Positions 8,480 to 15,710 of a DNA stretch of 37,320 nt are shown in pieces. Source of the stretch: Catenulispora pinistramenti (GTDB lineage Bacteria > Actinomycetota > Actinomycetes > Streptomycetales > Catenulisporaceae); contig NZ_JAAFYZ010000095.1 of the NCBI RefSeq assembly GCF_018274385.1, positions 1 through 37,320 on the forward strand, given 5' to 3'. How positions within the stretch are numbered: the first letter of the stretch is position 1; each line of letters begins with the position of its first letter. The position numbers and the translations under genes are program-made. The notes under the pieces were generated by a model, which was given only the letters and a program-made list of their open reading frames with translations, made no database searches and was not told where the DNA came from.

Positions 8480-8890
8480 TCAGCCGGCTGCCTGAACCTT
8501 CGGCTCGACGGCGTGGGCGGGGTGGCCGGCGTGGGATTCCGCGTCGTCGATGTGGTCCTCGACCCAGGTGCGGAGCAGGTTGAGCGGCACCGCCGCGCTC
8601 TTGCCGAGGTCGGTGAGGGCGTACTCGACGTGCAGCGGTACGACCGGGTACACGGTGCGATCCACGATGCCGTAGTCCTCCAGGCGGCGCAGCGTCTGGG
8701 TCAGGACCTTCGGGCTGATGCCCTGAAGGCGGTTCTGGAGCGCCCCGAAGCGCTGCGGGCCTTCCTCCAGCGCGCCGATCGCCAGCGCCGACCACTTGTT
8801 GGCCAGCAGGTCGAGCATCGCTCGGCAGGGGCACTGCGCGGTGTACACGTCGTGGTGCGGGTGCCGGCCGGTCGGGCAGCTCGTCGTCAT
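8480..8890 (-). CDS. HxlR-family transcriptional regulator
   Basis: A 136-residue winged-helix regulator of the HxlR family. It shows the family cysteine near the N terminus (AQCPCRAMLDLLANKWSALAI) followed by RFGALQNRLQGISPKVLTQTLRRLEDYGIV (recognition helix) and the VEYALTDLGKS wing. HxlR proteins often sense aldehydes, quinones or other electrophiles through that cysteine; here two cysteines (CPC) are present. The ATG at 8890 has a GAGGAG ribosome binding site. It is divergent from the NIPSNAP gene and probably controls it together with itself. Confidence 0.9.
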   Translation of the reverse strand: MTTSCPTGRHPHHDVYTAQCPCRAMLDLLANKWSALAIGALEEGPQRFGALQNRLQGISPKVLTQTLRRLEDYGIVDRTVYPVVPLHVEYALTDLGKSAAVPLNLLRTWVEDHIDDAESHAGHPAHAVEPKVQAAG

Positions 8891-8912
8891 CGTTCGGCGC
8901 TCCTCAGCTGTT

Positions 8913-8953
8913 CACTTTCCGAAGGGAAGTAGTGGACCTTGTGGGTAACCACA
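8913..8953. promoter_or_regulatory. HxlR operator candidates
   Basis: Two dyads lie between the hxlR gene and the NIPSNAP gene. At 8914-8930, ACTT-T-CC and GG-G-AAGT face each other across GAA. At 8940-8953, TGTGG-N4-CCACA is a perfect 5-bp inverted repeat. Placement between a divergent regulator and its neighbour suggests operators; binding is inferred. Confidence 0.5.
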
Positions 8954-9028
8954 TCTCCGGGGATAGCTTCATTCCTGTTCGGCGAAAGGCCGAAAGGCAA
9001 TCTTTTCGCGGGAGATAGGAGATCCCTG

Positions 9029-9349
9029 ATGTTCTACGAGATCCGCCGCTACCAGAGCCATCCTGGACGGCGCGACGAGTGGGTCCGCTACATGGAAGAC
9101 GTGGTCATCCCGTTCCAGCAGTCCAAGGGGATGACGGTCACCGCCTCCTTCATCGATGAGCAGGACGCGGACGGCTACGTCTGGATCCGGCGCTTCGAGA
9201 ACGAGGCTGAGCGGGAGGCGCTGTATGCCGCGGTCTATGACAGCCAGGAGTGGAAGAACGACGTCGGGCCGCCGGTCTACGAGATGCTGATCGCCGAGAA
9301 GTCCGTCGTCACCCGGGCTGTTCCCACGCCTGCCTCATCGTTGCGGTGA
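9029..9349 (+). CDS. NIPSNAP-family protein
   Basis: A 106-residue ferredoxin-like (dimeric alpha/beta barrel) protein of the NIPSNAP family. It opens MFYEIRRYQSHPGRRDEWVRYMEDVVIPFQ and closes its core with VGPPVYEMLI. Bacterial members are cytoplasmic and poorly characterised; some occur with electrophile-response regulators, as here. The ATG at 9029 is chosen over an in-frame start at 8939 because GGAG and AGGA stand 8-18 bases upstream and the family normally begins at MxxEIRxY. The last 41 bases overlap, antisense, the 3' end of the next hxlR gene. Confidence 0.85.
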   Translation: MFYEIRRYQSHPGRRDEWVRYMEDVVIPFQQSKGMTVTASFIDEQDADGYVWIRRFENEAEREALYAAVYDSQEWKNDVGPPVYEMLIAEKSVVTRAVPTPASSLR

Positions 9350-9746
9350 GCTGATTCGAGCTCGTCGCCGGGAGCGTCGCGGCGTCCCCGAAGTGCGTGA
9401 CCGCCCAGTCCTGCAGCGCTTCCAGCGGCTCGCGTAGCAGGCGGCCGGCGTCGGTGAGGGTGTACTCGACGCGCACCGGCACCCCGGGGTGGACGATGCG
9501 GCGCACGATCCCGTCCCGTTCGAGGCCGCGCAGGGTCTGGGTGAGCATCTTCTGCGAGACGCCCTCGATGCGCCGGCGCAGCTCTGAGAAACGGACGCTG
9601 CCGTCCGACAGCGCGGTCAGCACGAGCACCGACCAGCGGTCGCCGATGCGGTCCAGGAGGTGCCGGGCCGGGCAGTCCGCGCGGTGGTCGGTGCCGTGCA
9701 GGACCAAGTCCGTGGAGGTGGTTACCACAAAGTGCCTTCTTCTCAT
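9309..9746 (-). CDS. HxlR-family transcriptional regulator
   Basis: A second HxlR regulator (145 residues from the ATG at 9746), with DCPARHLLDRIGDRWSVLVL, RFSELRRRIEGVSQKMLTQTL and VRVEYTLTDAGRLL as the winged-helix core. It resembles its upstream relative in every motif but is clearly not a recent copy. A GTG at 9728 has a much better ribosome binding site (AGAAGG, six bases away) than the ATG and could be the true start, giving 139 residues. It is divergent from the NAD(P)-binding reductase at 9822, its likely target. Confidence 0.9.
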   Translation of the reverse strand: MRRRHFVVTTSTDLVLHGTDHRADCPARHLLDRIGDRWSVLVLTALSDGSVRFSELRRRIEGVSQKMLTQTLRGLERDGIVRRIVHPGVPVRVEYTLTDAGRLLREPLEALQDWAVTHFGDAATLPATSSNQLTATMRQAWEQPG

Positions 9747-9771
9747 CGGTAAGTGACTTCCTTACGGTAAC
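9721..9771. promoter_or_regulatory. HxlR operator candidates
   Basis: Between the divergent regulator and reductase genes lies GTAAG-N7-CTTAC (9749-9765), with AAGTGACTT, a 9-bp palindrome, at 9751-9759. GTTACC (9721) and GGTAAC (9766) form a wider inverted pair. The ACTT/AAGT halves recur in the other hxlR intergenic region, which supports a family-type site. Confidence 0.5.
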
Positions 9772-9821
9772 TGGAGTGCGTCCTGGACGCATCAGACCAG
9801 CACTCCGTGGAAAGGCACCTC

Positions 9822-10472
9822 ATGGCTCGCATCACCGTCATCGGCGGCACCGGATACGCCGGCAGGGAGATCGTCGCGCAGGCCGCGGCCCGTGGCCACC
9901 AGGTCACCGCGCTCAGTCGATCGCTGCCCGAGGAGCCGGTGCCGGACGTGTTCTACGTCCAGGGCGACGCCACCGACCAGGCGACCCTGGTGTCGGTCGT
10001 TGAGGGTGCGGACGCCGTGGTGGGGGCGCTCGCGCCGCGCGGCCCGCTGGAACCCGACTCCTTCCGTGCCGCGTACCGGATCCTGGCGCGGCTGGCCGAT
10101 GCCCAGGGCGTGCCGCTGTTCGTCGTCGGCGGCTACTCGTCGCTGCGTCCGGCGCCGGGCGCCGACCGCTTCGTCACCGACCTCAGCGACATCCCCGTGC
10201 ACCTCCACGACGAGATCCGGGCCGGGGCCGCGCTGGTCACGGAGGATCTCCCGGCCGCGCCGAAGACGCTCGACTGGGTTTTCGTGAGCCCGGCGTTGAG
10301 GTTCGGCGCGCACGCGCCCGGCGAACGCCTCGGCCGCTACCGGCTCGGCGACGAGGTCGCGGTGCAGCCCGAGGACGGCGGCGCGATCTCCGCCCCGGAC
10401 TACGCCCTCGGGCTCGTCGACCTGATCGAGCGGGGCGAGCACCATCGGGAACAGGTCAACCTCGCCCACTGA
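9822..10472 (+). CDS. NAD(P)-binding reductase (atypical SDR, YwnB-like)
   Basis: A 216-residue Rossmann-fold protein with the nucleotide motif GGTGYAGREI (residues 8-17) after a first beta strand, and AVVGALAPRGP in the position of the NADB_Rossmann fourth strand. It lacks the YxxxK of classical SDRs and fits the NAD(P)H-binding (NmrA/YwnB-like) group. The ATG at 9822 follows GGAAAGG by seven bases; an in-frame GTG at 9807 is less likely. It is probably cytoplasmic and controlled by the divergent HxlR regulator. Reductase or NAD(P)-sensor roles are both possible. Confidence 0.84.
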   Translation: MARITVIGGTGYAGREIVAQAAARGHQVTALSRSLPEEPVPDVFYVQGDATDQATLVSVVEGADAVVGALAPRGPLEPDSFRAAYRILARLADAQGVPLFVVGGYSSLRPAPGADRFVTDLSDIPVHLHDEIRAGAALVTEDLPAAPKTLDWVFVSPALRFGAHAPGERLGRYRLGDEVAVQPEDGGAISAPDYALGLVDLIERGEHHREQVNLAH

Positions 10473-10521
10473 GGGCTCAGCTCCGGACATCTGAAAGCTC
10501 TCTGTAGATCAGGAACCTTAT

Positions 10522-11739
10522 ATGCGTGACCACACTTACCGCGGACACCGGCCCCGGACACTCGAACTGCCGATCGCCGACGGAATCCTTTTCCCGGACC
10601 TCCTGCCCGACGAGCTCGCCCGCGAAGTCTCTGTGCCGCTGCGCAACCACCGCGATCCGTATGTCGGCGTCACCACCGACGGCACTCCTGTCGACGGTCT
10701 CTACCGCCTCGCGGAGACCGGCTTGTCCCACCGGAAAGCCCTCGACGCCGCGACGGCCTACCTCGACACGCTGGAGCCGTACCAGCTCCCCGTCGCCCGC
10801 CTGCGGATGGACTCGCCGGACTGGCGGTTGTGGACCAACGCCCTCCCGGTCTGGACGCCCAAGGGCCTGCGTCTCAGCCGCCTGACTCCCCAGCAGCGCG
10901 AGGCCGCCCTGGCGGTCATCGAGGCCAGCCTCAGCGCCGACGGGTATGCCGCGATCCGTACGGCCATGAAGCTCAACGACGCGCTCGGCGACCTCATCCA
11001 GACCTACCGGGATTCGCTCGGCGAGTACACGTACCAGTTCACGATCTTCGGCGAGCCCTCGGCCGAGGAGCCCTGGGGCTGGCAGTTCGCGGGTCACCAC
11101 GTCGACGTCCACTGCGTCTTCGTCGGATCGCAACTGGTCCTCGCCCCGGTGTTCCTCGGCGCCGAACCCTCCCAGGCGTGGGAGGACGGACCCTACGCCG
11201 GACTGAGCCTGTTCGAGCGGGAGACCGAAGGCGGCCTGGCGATGCGCCGTTCGCTCACCGAAGACCAGGAAGACCGGTTCCTGATGGGCCACTCCCTGCG
11301 GATCGCCGATCTGCCGCCGGAGCTCGCCGGTCCCACCGGTCGGCAGCTGTCCGGGGCCGGGCAGGACAACCTGGTCCTGCCGCCCGAGGGGATCAGCGGG
11401 AAGGAACTGTCGCGTGAACAACGGCAGCTCCTGCTCGAACTCGCCGACGTCTACATCAAGCGCCTTCCCGACGGTCACGCCGGGCTCAAGCGCCGCCAGT
11501 TCGAGGAGCACCTCGGGGACACGAGGTTCGCCTGGCGCGGCGGGCACGGCGACACCAGCGCGTTCTACTACCGGATCCACTCGCCGGTGCTGCTGATCGA
11601 GTACGACAACGAGTCGGGCATCTTCCTGGACAACGACGAGCCCGAACGGTTCCACGTGCACACGATCACGAGGGAGCCCAACGGCAACGACTACGGGAAG
11701 AACCTGCTGGCCCAGCATTACCAGCGCTTCCACAGCTGA
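10522..11739 (+). CDS. DUF3500 family protein
   Basis: A 405-residue protein of the DUF3500 family. The recognisable block is residues 165-215 (YTYQFTIFGEPSAEEPWGWQ, then FAGHHVDVHCVFVGSQLVLAPVFLGAEP). The C-terminal part has FAWRGGHGDTSAFYYRIHSP and IEYDN, typical of the family. Several conserved histidines (HH and HVH) suggest metal binding, but no reaction is established. There is no signal peptide. The ATG at 10522 has AGGA seven bases upstream. It follows the YwnB-like gene by 49 bases on the same strand and might be co-transcribed. Confidence 0.85.
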   Translation: MRDHTYRGHRPRTLELPIADGILFPDLLPDELAREVSVPLRNHRDPYVGVTTDGTPVDGLYRLAETGLSHRKALDAATAYLDTLEPYQLPVARLRMDSPDWRLWTNALPVWTPKGLRLSRLTPQQREAALAVIEASLSADGYAAIRTAMKLNDALGDLIQTYRDSLGEYTYQFTIFGEPSAEEPWGWQFAGHHVDVHCVFVGSQLVLAPVFLGAEPSQAWEDGPYAGLSLFERETEGGLAMRRSLTEDQEDRFLMGHSLRIADLPPELAGPTGRQLSGAGQDNLVLPPEGISGKELSREQRQLLLELADVYIKRLPDGHAGLKRRQFEEHLGDTRFAWRGGHGDTSAFYYRIHSPVLLIEYDNESGIFLDNDEPERFHVHTITREPNGNDYGKNLLAQHYQRFHS

Positions 11740-11825
11740 CGGACGCCAGGCGCGAAGCGAGCTGCGAGCCGAGTCGCGCAGCCAATCGCATAGCCAGTCG
11801 TGGAGCGAGGCGCGAAGCGCGGGTC

Positions 11826-11870
11826 ATGTGCGATCACTGTGCGCGGATTGTGAAGTCCGGTCCGGACACT
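11826..11870 (+). promoter_or_regulatory. SARP-type promoter, copy A (G1 peptidase)
   Basis: Three heptads at an exact 11-bp period: ATGTGCG (11826), CTGTGCG (11837), TTGTGAA (11848). The -10-like GACACT follows at 11865-11870, and six bases later comes the ATG of the peptidase gene at 11877, so its mRNA would be leaderless. The first heptad contains an ATG that can be mistaken for a start codon in the peptidase frame. See the SARP gene at 20940 for the proposed activator. Confidence 0.7.
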
Positions 11871-11876
11871 CCTTTC

Positions 11877-12728
11877 ATGTCATCATCCTCATTCCGCAAG
11901 CGTGGATTCGGTGCGACCGGCGTGGCTGTCGCCGTCGTGGCCGTGGGAACGTTGGCCGTCGGGGCGGCGGCCGGGTCGGCGAACGCCGCCGCACCGGCCG
12001 GTCGCCCAGCCGCTCACCCGGCTGCTCACCAGCCGGTCTGGGCCGCCGGTCCCGTGCTCCCGAACGCGACCTCGGCCGTCGTGCACTCCCACTCCGGCGC
12101 GCGGCCGTTCGCCAACACCAGCACCCAGAACTGGTCCGGCTACGTCGGCACCAGCGGTGGGTACACCAGCGTGGAGTCGACCTGGGTCGAGCCCGCCGTG
12201 GACTGCTCGAAGGGCGATGGCTGGGTCCTGCTCTGGGTCGGTCTCGACGGTGACGGCAGCCCCAGCGTCGAGCAGACCGGTACCGGCGCGCTCTGCTCCG
12301 CCGGTCAGCCGTCCTACGCCACCTGGTGGGAGACCTTCACGAATCCCATCCAGTTCTACAAGGACCCGATCAAGGTGGGGGACAAGTTCGACGCCAAGGT
12401 GACGTTCAAGGGCAACGCACAGTACGAACTCACGTTGACCAACGAGACCGAGGGCTGGATCGAGGACCACCTGGAGACTGCCGCCAGCGGAGCCGCCAAC
12501 GCCAGCGCCGAGGTGGTCGCCGAGACACCGACGACCATCTTCAACCAGCTCACTCCGCTGCCCGACTTCGGAACCGCCACGTTCACCGGGTCCCAGGTGA
12601 ACGGCCAGCCGATCGGTGCGGCCAACCCCACGGCGATCGACATGGCCCGCAACGGCGACACCTTGGCCACCGCCGGTCCCCTGAGCAACGGGACCGATTT
12701 CACGGAGACCTGGCTGGCCAACAACTGA
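11877..12728 (+). CDS. Secreted glutamic (G1, eqolisin-like) peptidase
   Basis: A 283-residue exported acid peptidase. Residues 1-38 form a Sec signal peptide (FRKRG, then an Ala/Val/Gly-rich core, cleavage near SANA-AAP). A Pro/His/Ala-rich propeptide-like stretch follows to about residue 75. The catalytic domain starts at NWSGYV. It contains VGLDGDGSPSVEQTG, whose Gln133 fits the catalytic glutamine, and AEVVAETPT, whose Glu216 fits the catalytic glutamate of family G1. Such enzymes cut proteins at low pH. The ATG at 11877 is preferred to that at 11826, because the extra 17 residues merely translate the promoter heptads. There is no ribosome binding site, consistent with a leaderless message. 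The gene is followed by a strong hairpin. Confidence 0.88.
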   Translation: MSSSSFRKRGFGATGVAVAVVAVGTLAVGAAAGSANAAAPAGRPAAHPAAHQPVWAAGPVLPNATSAVVHSHSGARPFANTSTQNWSGYVGTSGGYTSVESTWVEPAVDCSKGDGWVLLWVGLDGDGSPSVEQTGTGALCSAGQPSYATWWETFTNPIQFYKDPIKVGDKFDAKVTFKGNAQYELTLTNETEGWIEDHLETAASGAANASAEVVAETPTTIFNQLTPLPDFGTATFTGSQVNGQPIGAANPTAIDMARNGDTLATAGPLSNGTDFTETWLANN

Positions 12729-12759
12729 GAAGGCCGGCTGGTCGAAATCGGGAAGATCC

Positions 12760-12797
12760 GCGGCGGGTGCCGACTCGGTGGAGTCGGCCCCCGCCGC
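12760..12797 (+). terminator. Terminator hairpin after G1 peptidase
   Basis: GCGGCGGG (12760) and CCGACTC (12770) pair with GAGTCGG (12781) and CCCGCCGC (12790) around a four-base loop, with one two-base internal mismatch. It lies 32 bases after the peptidase stop. Confidence 0.8.
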
Positions 12798-12833
12798 TTC
12801 GGTCGGCGACGCTGCGGCCGATCGCCTCGCGGA

Positions 12834-14120
12834 TCAACGCACCGTGTGTCGGGATCTACTCATGACGGTGAAGCCGATCGTGGCGATGACTCCGTAGACC
12901 GCCGGAGCGAGGAAGACGTGCGGCAGACCGAGCAGATCGACACCGATCCCGCCGGTCACGCCGCCGACGGCGCTCGCGAGCGCCGGTGAGCTCATGAAGA
13001 TCGCCGAGGCGGTGGCCACGGCCTCCGGCAGCAGGCGTTGGGCGACGATGATGCCCAGGGCGGCGAACACGCCCCACACGCAGCCCATCAGGATCTGTCC
13101 CGCGAACATGCCGATCGTGTCGCCGGTCAGGGCGAAACACAGGTTGGCGCCCACGCCGCAGCCGGCGCCGAAGACCATCAGGCGCATCATGCCTATCCGA
13201 CGAGCGGTGAGCACGGCCACCGGCATCAGGATCAGCTCTATCAGCGGCTGGATCGCGATGACCGCTCCGCTGACCGCGGTGCCGAGGTGTATGTCAGTAC
13301 GCATATAGATCGTGAGGTAGCCGTACTTGATCGGCTCCCCGGCGTAGACACAGATATAGAGCCCGGTGAACGCCAGCAGCGGCAGCATGGCGGATAGCCC
13401 GGGACGCTTGTGGTGCACTCGGGGCGGTGCGGGTGCGGGTGCGGGTGCGTGTGCGTGTGCGGGTGTGGTTGTCGTTGCACTGGTAGCTGGTGCGTTGCCG
13501 GGCTCGGTGGTTCTTGCGAAACCCATCGGGACGATCTGGGCCAGCGCGCAGATCCCGGTGCAGACGAGCATCACGCGCGGGCCGGCGGTCGCGGCCAGCA
13601 GCGATCCCAGGACGGGCCCGATGATCCAGCCGGCCGTCAACGCCATCCGGATGACCGAGACGACTCCGTCCCCGGCGGCGCCGGCCGTCTCCTGGAGGCT
13701 GTCGTGGATCGCCGCGAACAGTTGCGATCCCGCCGCGCCGGAGAAGGCCAGAATCAGGGAGCTGATCACGAACGGCATCCACACCTGGGTGGAGAACGCC
13801 ATGGCGGTCCAGCCGAGGAACGCCGCCACCGCGCAGATCCGGAACAGCCCGAGCCGCTTGCCGGTGCGGTCCGAACGCGTCCCGATCAGGTAGCCGGCCA
13901 GCGGTGCGGTGATGTTGGTGAGGTAGTACAGACCGGCGGTGGTCAACGAGGTGTGCAGATCGTCGACCAGGAACAGGGTGATCTGCGGGGCGGCGGCGGA
14001 GACCCCGAGCCCGGACAGGAACAGCGCGATGGTCGCGCCGCGATACAGCGGTGAGTCCAGTACGGCGCGCAAGGCGGACGGCGCGGCTGCGACTTCGGCG
14101 TCGGCGAGTGCTGATGGCAC
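12834..14120 (-). CDS. Sugar-efflux MFS transporter (SetA-like)
   Basis: A 428-residue major facilitator with 12 helices in two halves. The opening PLYRGATIALFLSGLGVSAAAPQITLFLVDDL and the loop LIGTRSDRTGKRLGLF resemble SET-type sugar exporters. The central cytoplasmic loop carries a low-complexity His/Ala/Pro tract (AHAHAPAPAPAPP) encoded by a six-base repeat. The GTG at 14120 is chosen because AAGGGG precedes it by eight bases; the open frame runs on 160 codons upstream, but only through intergenic and tetR-antisense sequence. It follows the tetR gene on the same strand and has its own promoter region bearing the same operator-like element as the acetyltransferase. A role in expelling (acetylated) sugars or sugar analogues is inferred. 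Confidence 0.82.
   Translation of the reverse strand: MPSALADAEVAAAPSALRAVLDSPLYRGATIALFLSGLGVSAAAPQITLFLVDDLHTSLTTAGLYYLTNITAPLAGYLIGTRSDRTGKRLGLFRICAVAAFLGWTAMAFSTQVWMPFVISSLILAFSGAAGSQLFAAIHDSLQETAGAAGDGVVSVIRMALTAGWIIGPVLGSLLAATAGPRVMLVCTGICALAQIVPMGFARTTEPGNAPATSATTTTPAHAHAPAPAPAPPRVHHKRPGLSAMLPLLAFTGLYICVYAGEPIKYGYLTIYMRTDIHLGTAVSGAVIAIQPLIELILMPVAVLTARRIGMMRLMVFGAGCGVGANLCFALTGDTIGMFAGQILMGCVWGVFAALGIIVAQRLLPEAVATASAIFMSSPALASAVGGVTGGIGVDLLGLPHVFLAPAVYGVIATIGFTVMSRSRHTVR
13426..13470. repeat. Hexamer microsatellite in an MFS gene
   Basis: Repeated GGTGCG/GTGTGC-type six-base units inside the sugar-efflux MFS gene encode the alternating Pro-Ala/His-Ala loop. The unit is a multiple of three, so length changes would vary the loop without a frameshift. 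Confidence 0.6.
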
Positions 14121-14145
14121 GGATGGGTCCCCTTGCGGGCTCGCA

Positions 14146-14182
14146 GTGTACGTTTGTACGCATCGATCATCATGAACGTACA
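14146..14182. promoter_or_regulatory. Operator-like element upstream of the sugar-efflux MFS
   Basis: GTGTACG-TTT-GTACGCAT begins at 14146 and closely matches the element at 15519-15536 in front of the acetyltransferase (three differences in 19 bases). In addition TGTACGTT (14147) and AACGTACA (14175) form a perfect 8-bp inverted repeat. The tetR gene between the two targets is the obvious candidate ligand-responsive repressor. Confidence 0.6.
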
Positions 14183-14210
14183 GCGGGTTCTTCGCGGCGG
14201 GGAAGAGGGT

Positions 14211-14269
14211 TGCGGTTCCGGAACTCGGCTCTGCGGTTCCGGAACTCGGCTGCGGTTCCGAAACTCGGC
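14211..14269. repeat. Three tandem GTTCCGGAAC palindrome units
   Basis: Three copies of a 19-base unit start at 14211, 14232 and 14251. Each contains GTTCCGGAAC, a perfect palindrome (GTTCCGAAAC in the third), followed by TCGGC. They lie between the tetR stop and the MFS promoter. The periods of 21 and 19 bases put the copies on nearly the same helix face. They could be an operator array or a transcript-end structure. Confidence 0.55.
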
Positions 14270-14278
14270 TTCCGGGAT

Positions 14279-14908
14279 TCAGCCCGAGGTGATGCGGCGC
14301 ACGGCCTCCGCGGTGCGGGCCCGTTCCGGCGGCGTGGTGTCCAGCGCGGCATGGATGAAGAGCCCCTCGATCAGAGCGTCGAGCAGGTGCGTGGTCGGCT
14401 CGTCGAAGAAGGGCCGCAGCGCGCGCCGGCTGCGGGCCATCCAGTCGCAGGTCAGGGTACGGAACTCGGGCTTGCGGGCGGCGAGCGTGTAGAGCTCGGT
14501 GGTCAGGACCAGCTCCCGTTGCGAGTCCAGCAGGTCGGCGTGGATCAGGCCGACCACCGCCGCGCGGGCCTCGTCGGCGTTCGTGGCCTGCCGGAACCAC
14601 TGCTCGTAGCGGGTGGCGATGGTGTCGGCGAACTTCTCGAAGCTGACCCGCAACAGCTGGTCCATGTCGTCGAAGTGGTAGGTCATCGACCCGAGCGGTA
14701 CGTCGGCGCGCGCGGCGACCTTGCGGTGCGACACCCCGGCGACCCCGACTTCGGCGATCACGTCGAGCGCGGCGTCGATGATCCGCGCGCGCCGGTCGGG
14801 GTCGAAGCGGCGGCTGCGGGCGGTAGCCGGGGCGGCCGGGGTGCCCGGGCTGCCCGGGCTGCCCGGGGTGGCGCCTGAGGATGTCGCGTCAGCGTCCATT
14901 CCGTCCAT
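14279..14908 (-). CDS. TetR-family transcriptional regulator
   Basis: A 209-residue TetR protein. A flexible Gly/Ser/Pro-rich leader (residues 10-30) precedes the helix-turn-helix RRARIIDAALDVIAEVGVAGVSHRKVAARADVPLGSMTYHFDDMDQLL (about residues 38-85, described here as one domain in pieces: RRARIIDAALDVIAEVG, then VSHRKVAARADVPLGSMTYHF). The C-terminal domain has the TetR_C pattern of YfiR/RutR-like regulators. The ATG at 14908 has little ribosome binding site; 14899 is an alternative. It sits between acetyltransferase and sugar-efflux genes, all on the minus strand, and the same operator-like element precedes both, so it probably represses both. Confidence 0.88.
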   Translation of the reverse strand: MDGMDADATSSGATPGSPGSPGTPAAPATARSRRFDPDRRARIIDAALDVIAEVGVAGVSHRKVAARADVPLGSMTYHFDDMDQLLRVSFEKFADTIATRYEQWFRQATNADEARAAVVGLIHADLLDSQRELVLTTELYTLAARKPEFRTLTCDWMARSRRALRPFFDEPTTHLLDALIEGLFIHAALDTTPPERARTAEAVRRITSG

Positions 14909-14941
14909 CGTATTGCCCGTATCGCCGCTGGCAGCCCCGCC

Positions 14942-15520
14942 TCAGAGCTCCCGGATCACCCGGGCCGGCGAGCCGACCGCCAGGCGGCGGGCCGGGACGT
15001 CCCGGGTCACGACGGACCCCGCGCCGATCACGCTGTCGTCTCCGATCCTCACCCCGGGGCAGATGATCGCGCCGCCGCCGAGCCACACGTTGTCGCCGAT
15101 GGTGATCGGCCGCGCGGACTCCAGCCGGTCCTTGCGCGGCTGCGGCTCCAGCGGGTGCACGGGGGTCAGCAGCTGCACGTTCGGGCCGATCTGGCAGTCC
15201 TCGCCGATCACGATCGGTGCGGCGTCCAGGGCGGTCAGGTTGTAGTTGATGAAGGTGCGTGCTCCGACGGTGAGGTGGGCGCCGTAGTCGACGTATAGAG
15301 GAGGCCTGATATGGGCCTGTTCGCCGAGGTGGCCGACCAGTTCCTCCAGGAGCGGTCGGGCGGCGTCCGGGTCCGCGGCGTAGGCGGCCGCGTACTGCGC
15401 CTGAAGGCGTACGGCCCGCTTGTACAGCTCCCCGCTGTCGGGGTCGTCAGCGATGTACCAGTCCCCGGCGAGCATGCGCTCCCGGTTGCTGCGGTCGTCT
15501 CCGGCGAAGTAGTCGGTCAT
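14942..15520 (-). CDS. Maltose/galactoside O-acetyltransferase family
   Basis: A 192-residue left-handed beta-helix acetyltransferase of the LacA/Maa/NodL group. It begins with the family helix (NRERMLAGDWYIADDPD) and then shows hexapeptide repeats (IGEDCQIGPNVQLLTPVHPLEP, then TIGDNVWLGGGAIICPGV, RIGDDSVIGAGSVVTRDVP). The histidine in TPVHPL is the general base of the family. It transfers acetyl from acetyl-CoA to a sugar hydroxyl in the cytoplasm. The ATG at 15520 is chosen; another ATG at 15538 lies six codons upstream, and the operator-like element at 15519-15536 spans both. Head gene of a probable three-gene unit with tetR and a sugar exporter, an arrangement suited to modifying and expelling non-metabolised sugars. 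Confidence 0.88.
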   Translation of the reverse strand: MTDYFAGDDRSNRERMLAGDWYIADDPDSGELYKRAVRLQAQYAAAYAADPDAARPLLEELVGHLGEQAHIRPPLYVDYGAHLTVGARTFINYNLTALDAAPIVIGEDCQIGPNVQLLTPVHPLEPQPRKDRLESARPITIGDNVWLGGGAIICPGVRIGDDSVIGAGSVVTRDVPARRLAVGSPARVIREL

Positions 15521-15536
15521 GCGTACGAGCGTACAC
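15519..15536. promoter_or_regulatory. Operator-like element at the acetyltransferase start
   Basis: Read on the minus strand this is GTGTACGCTCGTACGCAT, containing GTACG-CT-CGTAC, an inverted repeat with 5-bp arms. It abuts the start codon at 15520 and shares its pattern with 14146-14163 in front of the sugar exporter. Confidence 0.6.
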
Positions 15537-15538
15537 AT

Positions 15539-15710
15539 CCCGAGGTGCGTTCGGTGCGTCCGGTGTGTCAGCGCGGGGTGAGGGATTGCGTTGAGCGTAA
15601 TTATTGAGTGCTGATCTTTGCATTGCCCGTTACCACCCTGGTCGCCGAGACTGAAAGTGCCCGCAGAACGCGGGAGACAGGTATGACAGGTAACTGGAAG
15701 TGAGCTAGTC
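15539..15710. other. Divergent intergenic region
   Basis: This 172-bp gap separates the acetyltransferase from the YncE-like gene. It is AT-rich around 15590-15625, the probable promoter area of the plus-strand gene. ACAGGTA occurs twice, nine bases apart, just ahead of the ribosome binding site. I find no gene here. Confidence 0.4.

Noticed and set aside
14211..14269. Short CRISPR array
   Set aside because: The units abut with only zero to two bases between; no spacers and no cas genes.
14121..14600. 160-codon N-terminal extension of the sugar-efflux MFS
   Set aside because: It runs through the tetR gene and the tandem palindromes; the GTG at 14120 has a ribosome binding site and directly precedes the first membrane helix.
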